Shown in pieces: positions 6,379 through 12,231 of a stretch of DNA of 12,925 nt. Both the position numbers and the translations under genes were made by a program. Under the pieces are notes generated by a model. That model searched no databases. It was not told where the DNA came from and was given only the letters and a program-made list of their open reading frames with translations. Source of the DNA: Candidatus Saccharimonadia bacterium (GTDB lineage: Bacteria > Patescibacteriota > Saccharimonadia > Saccharimonadales > Saccharimonadaceae); contig JALRDS010000030.1 of assembly GCA_023259925.1 (NCBI GenBank), forward strand, positions 1-12,925, given 5' to 3'. Numbering within the stretch: position 1 is the stretch's first letter; each line of letters opens with the position of its first letter.

Positions 6379-7653
6379 ATGTCTATGCACCACGCAACAA
6401 TACTTGGAAAAGCAATTAAATCGGCTATGAAGCTACGCGGTGGCGGCTCTGCCTTGCCCGGTCTTGTTGTTGAAAAAATTGATCCTGATTACATTAAAAA
6501 TATTCTCAGTACATTACCGAAGGGTGTTGTGGTAGTAAGTGGTACGAATGGAAAAACAACCACGACAAAAATGATAGTTGAGTTGCTAGAAGGCCAAGGC
6601 CTGAAGGTATTTACAAACCGAACCGGTAGTAACTTCACGAGGGGAGTTGCCGCAGCCCTTCTAGGTGAAGTTGATTTCCACGGCAGGCTAGCTGCAGATA
6701 TTGCCGTGCTTGAATTAGATGAAGCTCACGCCGTGCACTTTGTAAAAGCCATTCAACCAAGCTACAGTTTGCTACTAAATGTCATGCGCGACCAGCTTGA
6801 TCGATTTGGAGAAATTGACGCCACTGCACAACTCTTAAAAACTGTAGCAAGTGCAACCACTAAAACTGTCGTAGTCAACCGCGAGGATCCACGCCTAAGA
6901 AATGTTGCAAGCAGCCTCAAAGATGTGGACGTAGCATATTTTGGACTTAGTGACTCACTGCAATCCACATTCCCAACCGATGACGACATGCGTACGATAG
7001 CAAAAAGTAAGAATAACTCACCTAACCTGCCGACGCTAAGTGTGCTCGAATCGTTCGATGGCAAACAGGCTGTATTCACGTTAGCTGGAAAAAAACTACA
7101 AGCGCCACTCAAGCTTGAAGGTATCTATAATATATATAATGCCGCTGCCGCACTTGGTCTCGTTGCTAGTATTATCCCCCAATACAACCCAGTAAAATTA
7201 GCCGAATCACTTGCGAACGTAACTCCAGCATTTGGGCGAGGCGAAAAGATTATTGTACGTGGCCAGCCTGTAGACCTGGTACTCGTAAAAAATCCAGCTG
7301 GTTTTCGCCTCAGTTTAAAATCATTCCCAGTGAGTGGCATTAGCACTATGATTGCGATAAACGATAATTACGCAGACGGTCGTGACATGAGTTGGCTATG
7401 GGATGTAGACTTCGACAGCCTTCGGCCTACTGGCGTCGCAATGCTGTCTGGCGTAAGAGCCTACGATATGGCTGTGCGTTTGCAGTATGAAGAAGTTGAA
7501 GTATCGCATGTAGTACCAAACCTTGGGCAAGGGTTACGGCAATTTCTCGGTCAGCAGCCGAGTGCACCGAAGCGTATCTACTGCACATACACCGCTATGC
7601 TTGCGATTCGCCGTGAACTAGCAAAAATGACTAATGTTGAGGTGATATCATGA
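6379..7653 (+). CDS. murT: MurT, lipid II isoglutaminyl synthase Mur-ligase-like subunit
   Basis: 424 residues. With GatD it amidates the alpha-carboxyl of D-Glu in the peptidoglycan precursor to D-isoglutamine: MurT activates the carboxylate with ATP and receives ammonia from GatD. The Mur ligase central domain shows the ATP loop GTNGKTTTT (55-63, K59), NRTGSNFTRG (80-89), ELDEA (112-116) and LLLNVMRDQLDRFGE (131-145). The C-terminal MurT-type domain includes NDNYADGRDMSWLWDVDF (328-345), the region that holds the Asp thought to complete the GatD catalytic triad. Other MurT proteins carry a four-cysteine zinc ribbon inserted in the central domain; here the matching stretch (about 188-245) has no cysteine, and the only Cys in the whole protein is C402. 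Start ATG 6379 fits the leaderless promoter; ATG 6385 is also possible. The end overlaps gatD. Confidence 0.92.
   Translation: MSMHHATILGKAIKSAMKLRGGGSALPGLVVEKIDPDYIKNILSTLPKGVVVVSGTNGKTTTTKMIVELLEGQGLKVFTNRTGSNFTRGVAAALLGEVDFHGRLAADIAVLELDEAHAVHFVKAIQPSYSLLLNVMRDQLDRFGEIDATAQLLKTVASATTKTVVVNREDPRLRNVASSLKDVDVAYFGLSDSLQSTFPTDDDMRTIAKSKNNSPNLPTLSVLESFDGKQAVFTLAGKKLQAPLKLEGIYNIYNAAAALGLVASIIPQYNPVKLAESLANVTPAFGRGEKIIVRGQPVDLVLVKNPAGFRLSLKSFPVSGISTMIAINDNYADGRDMSWLWDVDFDSLRPTGVAMLSGVRAYDMAVRLQYEEVEVSHVVPNLGQGLRQFLGQQPSAPKRIYCTYTAMLAIRRELAKMTNVEVIS
7639..7646 (+). promoter_or_regulatory. Perfect Shine-Dalgarno for gatD inside the end of murT
   Basis: GAGGTGAT is a full complement of the usual 16S rRNA tail and ends 3 nt before ATG 7650 (GAGG core 7 nt away). 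Combined with the ATGA overlap, this ensures coupled, efficient translation of the second subunit. It shows that the organism keeps Shine-Dalgarno initiation inside operons. Confidence 0.75.
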
Positions 7654-8366
7654 AGCAAATAACGATACTGCAACTATACCCGAACGACATGAATATTTAC
7701 GGCGATTGGGGGAATGTTCTCACCGTAAAGCGCAGAGCTGAGTGGCACGGCTATAGTGTTAAGCTAATCGAATATAATCCAGGAGATACGTTTCCGGAAT
7801 CCGTCGATATAGTCATCGGTGGTGGCGGGCAAGACTCGGGCCAATCAGTTATCCAAGCCGATTTACAATCAATCGCACCAAGGTTAACCAAACTCGCTAA
7901 AGATGGCACCCCCATGCTTGTTATTTGCGGACTTTATCAATTATTTGGTAACTTCTTCAAAACACGTGACGGAATCACGATACCAGGTATAGGCATATTC
8001 AACATCGAAACTCATGGTGGGCCTGAACGGTTAATTGGCAACATCGTAACCGAAAGTGAGCAGTTCGGGCAAATTGTTGGGTACGAGAATCATAGCGGCT
8101 TAACCTATTTAGGTAAAGATGTTCAACCATTTGGCGTAGTACGTAAAGGTGCCGGAAACAATGGGCAAGATAATTATGAAGGAGCACGCGTACATAACGT
8201 GATTGGTAGCTATTTGCACGGTTCGCTACTCCCAAAAAATCCAGCTATCGCTGACTGGCTGATAGAACAGGCCTGCATGCGCAGATTTGGTGCTTTTGAG
8301 CCTAGTGTCATCAATGATACACTTGCTGACCAGGCACGAAAAATAGCTCTCGAGCGCCCACGCTAG
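7650..8366 (+). CDS. gatD: GatD, glutamine amidotransferase subunit of lipid II isoglutaminyl synthase
   Basis: 238 residues, a CobB/CobQ-like class I glutamine amidotransferase. It hydrolyses glutamine and channels ammonia to MurT. The nucleophile is C93 in VICGLYQLFG and the catalytic His is H190 in GSYLHGSLLPKNP; the oxyanion region IGGGGQDSGQ lies at 56-65. In MurT/GatD enzymes the third triad residue is supplied by MurT. A conserved GGPERLIGN segment (123-131) carries R128 (PER), which fits the glutamine-binding Arg reported in this family. The length is normal. ATG 7650 overlaps the murT stop (ATGA) and has a perfect Shine-Dalgarno, so equal amounts of the two subunits are expected. A short hairpin follows the stop at once. 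Confidence 0.93.
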   Translation: MKQITILQLYPNDMNIYGDWGNVLTVKRRAEWHGYSVKLIEYNPGDTFPESVDIVIGGGGQDSGQSVIQADLQSIAPRLTKLAKDGTPMLVICGLYQLFGNFFKTRDGITIPGIGIFNIETHGGPERLIGNIVTESEQFGQIVGYENHSGLTYLGKDVQPFGVVRKGAGNNGQDNYEGARVHNVIGSYLHGSLLPKNPAIADWLIEQACMRRFGAFEPSVINDTLADQARKIALERPR

Positions 8367-8369
8367 ACC

Positions 8370-8385
8370 GCTCATTTTACTGAGC
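8370..8385 (+). terminator. Weak hairpin directly after gatD
   Basis: GCTCA (8370-8374) and TGAGC (8381-8385) form a 5-bp stem around TTTTAC, with a possible outer ACC/GGT extension across a bulge. No T tract follows, so it may only protect the mRNA end or act as a weak, factor-dependent stop. Confidence 0.3.
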
Positions 8386-8487
8386 CACGGTAAATCACTA
8401 TGCTATGCACCAGCAAATTAAACAGTAAGACTTGAGCAGCGAAAGCACGCCCGCTGCAGTAGCCACAGCCACTGCATTTATCATAAG

Positions 8488-8525
8488 AAAAATGTTATCA
8501 AAGGCTCCGTTTTCAGGGCTTTGAT
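8488..8525 (-). terminator. Rho-independent-like terminator for the peroxiredoxin gene
   Basis: Read on the minus strand, ATCAAAG (8525-8519) pairs with CTTTGAT (8503-8497), with a possible inner CCC/GG(A) pairing in the loop, and is followed after four bases by a run of five T (8492-8488). It lies about 26 bases past the stop codon. Confidence 0.5.
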
Positions 8526-8550
8526 GTTCATACTACCAAAAGCATACAGA

Positions 8551-9012
8551 TTACAGATTCTGTAAACGCTGTAGCTCTGCAATCACCTGCTCACCGTGAC
8601 CCAGTGGTGTAGCCCTGCCATAGACTTTTTGTACAAGGCCCCCCGGATCGATTAGAAATGTTTTTCTGAGTATTCCTTCTTTTCCGAACATCTTTTTGCC
8701 CCACGCGCCGTAGTCGTTAATCACCGTTCCGTCCGGGTCTGACAGCAGCATGAAATTAAGATTGTGCTTGGTTTTAAATTTTTCGTGACTGGCTGGTTCA
8801 TCTTTAGATACACCAACCACCTCAGCACCCAACGCGGTTAACTCATCTCGAGCGTCTCGCAAACTACAGGCCTGAGTAGTACAACCCGGCGTATCGTCCT
8901 TAGGGTAAAAATATAGTACGAGCCATCTGCCGGCATAATCCTTAAGTGAGTGTAGACTACCATCAACACCGGTTAATTCAAAATCAGGAGCTTTATACGG
9001 AGTTTCTTTCAT
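8551..9012 (-). CDS. bcp: Bcp/PrxQ-type peroxiredoxin
   Basis: 153 residues from ATG 9012. An in-frame upstream ATG at 9060 would translate the -10 box and is rejected. The thioredoxin-fold peroxidase reduces hydrogen and organic peroxides using cytoplasmic thiols. The motif YPKDDTPGCTTQAC (36-49) carries the peroxidatic C44 and the resolving C49 five residues later, the atypical 2-Cys arrangement of the BCP/PrxQ class. T41 and P37 of the active site and R116 in the LRKTFLID strand are also present. The length is typical and no signal peptide is seen. It is transcribed alone, divergent from the tRNA-Pro gene, with a terminator after it. Confidence 0.95.
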   Translation of the reverse strand: MKETPYKAPDFELTGVDGSLHSLKDYAGRWLVLYFYPKDDTPGCTTQACSLRDARDELTALGAEVVGVSKDEPASHEKFKTKHNLNFMLLSDPDGTVINDYGAWGKKMFGKEGILRKTFLIDPGGLVQKVYGRATPLGHGEQVIAELQRLQNL

Positions 9013-9018
9013 ACCCCC

Positions 9019-9024
9019 ATTATA
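9019..9024 (-). promoter_or_regulatory. Extended -10 box of a leaderless promoter (peroxiredoxin)
   Basis: On the minus strand TGG-TATAAT (an extended -10, TGN motif) is followed by a 6-nt spacer (GGGGGT) and ATG 9012. The G-rich spacer is not placed as a Shine-Dalgarno because it touches the start codon. Confidence 0.7.
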
Positions 9025-9051
9025 CCACTGGAAATCTATCGAATTTTCGGG

Positions 9052-9057
9052 TATAAT
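9052..9057 (+). promoter_or_regulatory. -10 box of the tRNA-Pro promoter
   Basis: Perfect TATAAT ending 19 nt before the mature tRNA 5' end, which gives a predicted 5' leader of about 13 nt to be removed by RNase P. It lies 27 bases from the opposing peroxiredoxin -10 box. Confidence 0.6.
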
Positions 9058-9076
9058 CATGCAAGTATCACACCGT

Positions 9077-9153
9077 CGGGGTGTGGCGCAGTTGGCTAGC
9101 GCGCGCGGTTTGGGACCGTGAGGTCGAAGGTTCGAGTCCTTTCACCCCGACCA
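9077..9153 (+). tRNA. trnP-UGG: tRNA-Pro (anticodon TGG), CCA encoded
   Basis: A full cloverleaf of 77 nt can be drawn: acceptor CGGGGTG/CACCCCG, discriminator A, D stem GCGC/GCGC, anticodon stem CGCGG/CCGTG with loop TTTGGGA, 5-nt variable loop AGGTC, T stem GAAGG/CCTTT with loop TTCGAGT, and an encoded CCA. The anticodon is TGG, reading CCN proline codons. An open reading frame crosses it in the plus direction but is not a gene. Confidence 0.97.
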
Positions 9154-9160
9154 TATATTA

Positions 9161-9187
9161 CCGAGTATCTACTCGGTTTTTATTTTG
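9161..9187 (+). terminator. Rho-independent terminator after tRNA-Pro
   Basis: CCGAGT (9161-9166) and ACTCGG (9171-9176) form a perfect stem with a 4-nt loop, followed at once by TTTTTATTTT. It ends the tRNA transcript 8 bases past the CCA. It separates the tRNA from the next gene, whose -10 box lies 4 bases beyond the T tract. Confidence 0.85.
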
Positions 9188-9190
9188 CAT

Positions 9191-9196
9191 TATAAT
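9191..9196 (+). promoter_or_regulatory. -10 box of a leaderless promoter (endolysin-like gene)
   Basis: Perfect TATAAT with a 7-nt spacer (TAGAGTA) before GTG 9204. Any -35 element would lie inside the tRNA terminator hairpin. Confidence 0.65.
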
Positions 9197-9203
9197 TAGA
9201 GTA

Positions 9204-9839
9204 GTGAAGAAACGATTGTTTCGTAAAAAAATTTTAGGCAGAAAAAACAGTACGGCAACCCGGACCGTGCTTTTACTTGGAGTAATGCTCGTTATGGCAA
9301 TGATATACAACACGTATGGGAATCAGCGACTCGCTGTTGATCCAAAGAGCTACAAAAAGTTACTCGACGTTATTGCATTGGCAGAAAGCAACAACAACTA
9401 CAACGCTTATTTTGGTAATGCCAATAATGCCGAAGTTATATTCACCGAGATGACTATTAGCGAAGTACAAGCTTGGCAGGCAAAACACATCATAAACGGA
9501 AGCCCGAGCAGCGCAGTTGGTCGCTACCAGATTATTAGCACTACCCTAAATAGCCTAGTGGATGAGCTCGGCGTCAACGCAACCACAACCTTATATAACG
9601 AGCAGATGCAAGACACTATGGCAGCAGCACTGCTGGAGCGTCGTGGCATCATCGACTATGTGAATACAGATATATCAAAAGAAGTATTTGCGCATAACCT
9701 ATCGATGGAGTGGGCTGGGCTACCTAAGGTGATAGGTGAAAATCCTAATGCCAGCTTCTACATGAGTGATGGGTTAAATAAATCACACGTCACGACACAA
9801 GAGGTGCTGCAGGCAATAAAGTCGGTTAGAGCCAAGTAG
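9204..9839 (+). CDS. Membrane-anchored GH104/lambda-endolysin-like lytic transglycosylase
   Basis: 211 residues from GTG 9204, chosen for the leaderless promoter; an upstream extension would run through the terminator and the tRNA. The head is very basic (about residues 2-20, many Lys/Arg), with one TM at about 21-36, then an outward-facing domain that resembles the lambda R endolysin family (GH104). Shared landmarks are the putative catalytic Glu61 in IALAESNNN (lambda: AWSEGTDN), SSAVGRYQIIS at 102-112 (lambda: STGAGRYQLLS), QDTMAAALLERRG at 136-148 (lambda: QDAVALQQIKERG) and EWAGLP at 169-174 (lambda: IWASLP). It would cleave peptidoglycan between MurNAc and GlcNAc, in remodelling, division, or attack on a host wall. 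The match is by eye to one family and remote, so the fold is more certain than the activity. Confidence 0.75.
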   Translation: MKKRLFRKKILGRKNSTATRTVLLLGVMLVMAMIYNTYGNQRLAVDPKSYKKLLDVIALAESNNNYNAYFGNANNAEVIFTEMTISEVQAWQAKHIINGSPSSAVGRYQIISTTLNSLVDELGVNATTTLYNEQMQDTMAAALLERRGIIDYVNTDISKEVFAHNLSMEWAGLPKVIGENPNASFYMSDGLNKSHVTTQEVLQAIKSVRAK

Positions 9840-9843
9840 TAAA

Positions 9844-9868
9844 AGTACTGGCGCAAGTACTGATTTTT
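9844..9868 (+). terminator. Possible terminator after the endolysin-like gene
   Basis: AGTACT (9844-9849) and AGTACT (9856-9861) are self-complementary and form a 6-bp stem around GGCGCA, followed by GATTTTTAG. The stem is A/T-rich and the T tract short, so termination would be partial. Confidence 0.4.
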
Positions 9869-9884
9869 AGTATTTTGTATATAT

Positions 9885-9893
9885 TGCTATACT
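9885..9893 (+). promoter_or_regulatory. Extended -10 promoter of the subtilase gene
   Basis: TGC-TATACT is an extended -10 motif 27 bases before ATG 9921, giving a leader of about 20 nt with no Shine-Dalgarno. A weaker alternative is TACAAA at 9908-9913 with a 7-nt spacer, which would make this mRNA leaderless too. Confidence 0.45.
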
Positions 9894-9920
9894 AGAATTG
9901 TATTTATTACAAAAATAAAC

Positions 9921-11609
9921 ATGAATAAACAAAAACTTTTTGGCAGTATCATTTTGGTCGTTCCACTTGTGGCCATTGGATTCTTTATATTTCGTCAAAA
10001 CACCATTACATCACCGACACCCAAAGGTACAGTAACCGAGCTGCCAAAAAGTACTTCTGGGCATACAAAACCATCTAATAACACCCCCGATAAGACTGAA
10101 GCAGAGTCGAAATCATCATCAAAGCAACAACCGTACGAGCCACCTAAACAACGCGAACCCACGCAGCGAAAAGAAATTGTCAAAAATTCACCAAAACAAA
10201 CACAGATTCGCTCTTCAGCAAATACTGAACGTATTTATTACCCTTTACGCACCCCAAATGATCCTGGCTACAGTTTGAGTAACTGGCCGCTCACACACAT
10301 GAATGCGCCAGCAGCCTGGGATATCGCCACGGGATCTCCCGAGACAACTGTTGCAGTGCTTGATTCAGGCTTCTCTCTGAACCATGAAGATTTAGTGGAT
10401 ACGTGGTTTACGAATAGCGGCGAACAAGGCACTACAACCGTAGGAGATTTTTGCTGGCTTGGCGTACCGCAGGACAAAACAACTAATAACTGTGATGATG
10501 ACCAAAATGGCTACATAGACGATTGGCGAGGTTGGGACTTTTTTAACGGTACCAATAATCCAGCTGCCGGACAAGATGACCCAAATGGCGACGCGGTCAG
10601 CCACGGCACAGAAGTAGCTGGCCTAGTAGGTGCTAGTGGTAATAATGGTGTTGGGATTGCTACCTTAAGCTGGTCAACCAAACTCCTTCCGTTGAAAGTG
10701 CTGAGCGACGACGGCCCCGGATACTCAAGTGATATTGCAGCGGCAATTTATTATGCTGTCGACTTAGGAGCGGACGTAATTAACCTTAGCCTCGGCGGCA
10801 ATGAATCAGACCCCACTCTGCTCGCCGCTACAAACTACGCCTACGAGCAAGGAGTGGTAGTGGTTGCAGCAGCCGGTAACTGTGGCACAGGGTCCGGCGA
10901 AAGCTGTGCTGGATATACGCAAGGTATTATAGGCTACCCTGCACGTAACCCAAACGTAATTGCGGTTGGCGCCACAACAAACAGCAAACAGCGAGCGAGT
11001 TTCAGTAGCTACGGAGCAGCACTCGATGTGGTTGCACCTGGCTCGGGCAGTATCTACTCGCCTACTTACACAGCCGAAAATCCAACAGGCTTGTATGCGA
11101 CCACCTTATATGGAACCTCATTTGCATCGCCATACGTTGCTAGCTTAGCCGCACTTGTTAAATCAATTCGCCCAGCTTCATCGGTTGATGATATAACCGC
11201 CATACTGCTTGGTAGCGCTCAGAAAACCAATATTGCAAACGGGGTGTATTCGAATGACCTTGGGCACGGCATCGTTGACGCTCGACAAGCCTTACTTGTA
11301 GCTAGTGGCTTAAATGTAGCGAGCGACACCCCAAAGCTATTTCAAACAGGGGGCCATACATCAGAACATAGCTACGTAGCAAACACCACGATGGCAAGTG
11401 GCTGCGAAAGCCTGCAGCCAGCTAGCTACTGCACTATCCGATTCCAAAACGCACTAAGCTACGATCGGCTACTCCCCTATAAGCAAACCGACGAAAACAA
11501 CTACACAAGCTGGTCTTGGAATTCTTCACTCCTGAGTAGTGATAGTTGGTGGCTACGAGCCGTTCAGGGAGATACAATGTCGGCAGACTATTTACTCTCA
11601 ATAAAATAA
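9921..11609 (+). CDS. Membrane-anchored subtilisin-like (S8) serine protease
   Basis: 562 residues. Residues about 6-25 form a signal anchor, followed by a low-complexity Pro/Lys/Ser/Thr/Gln stalk (about 30-100) suited to crossing a cell wall. The S8 domain (about 120-460) has the full triad: D148 in VAVLDSG, H228 in SHGTEVAGLVG and S400 in GTSFASP, plus oxyanion N320 in AAAGN. An Asp-rich insert (DDDQNGYIDD, 192-201) may bind calcium. There is no separate propeptide of the usual I9 type. Six cysteines fall in three close pairs (C178/C191, C321/C329, C495/C504) that could form disulfides outside the cell. The tail after 470 is Ser/Trp-rich and resembles the small beta-sandwich domains that often follow such proteases. 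It probably processes or degrades surface or host proteins. A short intergenic gap and its own promoter separate it from the endolysin-like gene. Confidence 0.92.
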   Translation: MNKQKLFGSIILVVPLVAIGFFIFRQNTITSPTPKGTVTELPKSTSGHTKPSNNTPDKTEAESKSSSKQQPYEPPKQREPTQRKEIVKNSPKQTQIRSSANTERIYYPLRTPNDPGYSLSNWPLTHMNAPAAWDIATGSPETTVAVLDSGFSLNHEDLVDTWFTNSGEQGTTTVGDFCWLGVPQDKTTNNCDDDQNGYIDDWRGWDFFNGTNNPAAGQDDPNGDAVSHGTEVAGLVGASGNNGVGIATLSWSTKLLPLKVLSDDGPGYSSDIAAAIYYAVDLGADVINLSLGGNESDPTLLAATNYAYEQGVVVVAAAGNCGTGSGESCAGYTQGIIGYPARNPNVIAVGATTNSKQRASFSSYGAALDVVAPGSGSIYSPTYTAENPTGLYATTLYGTSFASPYVASLAALVKSIRPASSVDDITAILLGSAQKTNIANGVYSNDLGHGIVDARQALLVASGLNVASDTPKLFQTGGHTSEHSYVANTTMASGCESLQPASYCTIRFQNALSYDRLLPYKQTDENNYTSWSWNSSLLSSDSWWLRAVQGDTMSADYLLSIK

Positions 11610-11627
11610 TTTCGCACTTGCATTTGT

Positions 11628-11633
11628 TATCAT
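11628..11633 (+). promoter_or_regulatory. Possible -10 box of a leaderless promoter (four-TM protein)
   Basis: TATCAT is followed by a 7-nt spacer (GAGTATA) and ATG 11641. It overlaps the ATG at 11632, so if this promoter is real, that earlier ATG is not the start. It has one mismatch to the consensus, so it is weaker than the others. Confidence 0.4.
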
Positions 11634-11640
11634 GAGTATA

Positions 11641-12231
11641 ATGAAAAAATCCAAACTAAGGCATCATACTGAAAGATTCCTACTAGGGCTCTTTTATGTT
11701 TGTGTAACCCTGCAGTGGCTATGGGTGGCTGCCGTTGGACTACCTGCCATTGTGAGCGGTGACGCTATGAGTAGCTTTCTTACGTTTCAACAACCCACAG
11801 AACCACAACCCACAAACACAACAATAGGTTTTTCACCCGTACTTGCCGTCACTGCCGGTGTCATCACACTTATTTTCTTAGTTATTACTATCTACATATT
11901 AGTTCGATTACCAAAAGCTATTGCAAAAACCGGCGATACTATTGTGCACCGTACAGCCGACGTATTAGTACCCGTTATTACCCACCACAAACGCCTACCG
12001 ATAAAAAAAAGACGGATTATTTCCGCCAAAGTTATCTTTTATATTCAGATATTGCTAGTTTTGCTTCCGCTTGCTATCTCCTTTTTTATACCAAGTATTG
12101 AAACAGTTACAAGCCGCATCATTATTACACTTTCAGCCTGGCTGGCAGCAGCGAGTACTTGCGCACTGCTGCTGCATTGGCTGTTAGAGCCGCCTACTTC
12201 GCGAACTCAGTCGCGCGCGTTTCACGAATAA
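11641..12231 (+). CDS. Four-TM integral membrane protein, function unknown
   Basis: 196 residues from ATG 11641; ATG 11632 in the same frame would add three residues. There are four likely TM helices (about 13-38, 65-89, 129-150, 158-181), a basic N-terminal head (KKSKLRHH), a Pro/Thr/Gln-rich outer loop between TM1 and TM2, and a basic inner loop between TM2 and TM3 (HHKRLPIKKRR). This loop layout suggests both ends face the cytoplasm. I see no family motif and no catalytic residues. The last 12 codons overlap, on the opposite strand, the conserved end of RNase Y (38 bases), so the C-terminal tail after LLEPP is probably a by-product of that overlap. Confidence 0.7.
   Translation: MKKSKLRHHTERFLLGLFYVCVTLQWLWVAAVGLPAIVSGDAMSSFLTFQQPTEPQPTNTTIGFSPVLAVTAGVITLIFLVITIYILVRLPKAIAKTGDTIVHRTADVLVPVITHHKRLPIKKRRIISAKVIFYIQILLVLLPLAISFFIPSIETVTSRIIITLSAWLAAASTCALLLHWLLEPPTSRTQSRAFHE

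Larger units (their letters stand above)
8367..8550. other. Intergenic region between gatD and the peroxiredoxin gene
   Basis: 184 bases between two converging genes. It contains a weak hairpin after gatD, a minus-strand terminator for the peroxiredoxin gene, and a minus-strand 28-codon ORF (8484 to 8398) that encodes a hydrophobic peptide of doubtful reality. Nothing else is recognisable. Confidence 0.6.

Noticed and set aside
9120..9160. Integration (att) site at the tRNA-Pro 3' end
   Set aside because: No second copy of the tRNA 3' end was seen in the window and no integrase is present.
9081..9203. Upstream extension of the endolysin-like gene through the tRNA
   Set aside because: The first 41 codons cover the tRNA-Pro gene, its terminator and the TATAAT box; GTG 9204 fits the leaderless pattern.
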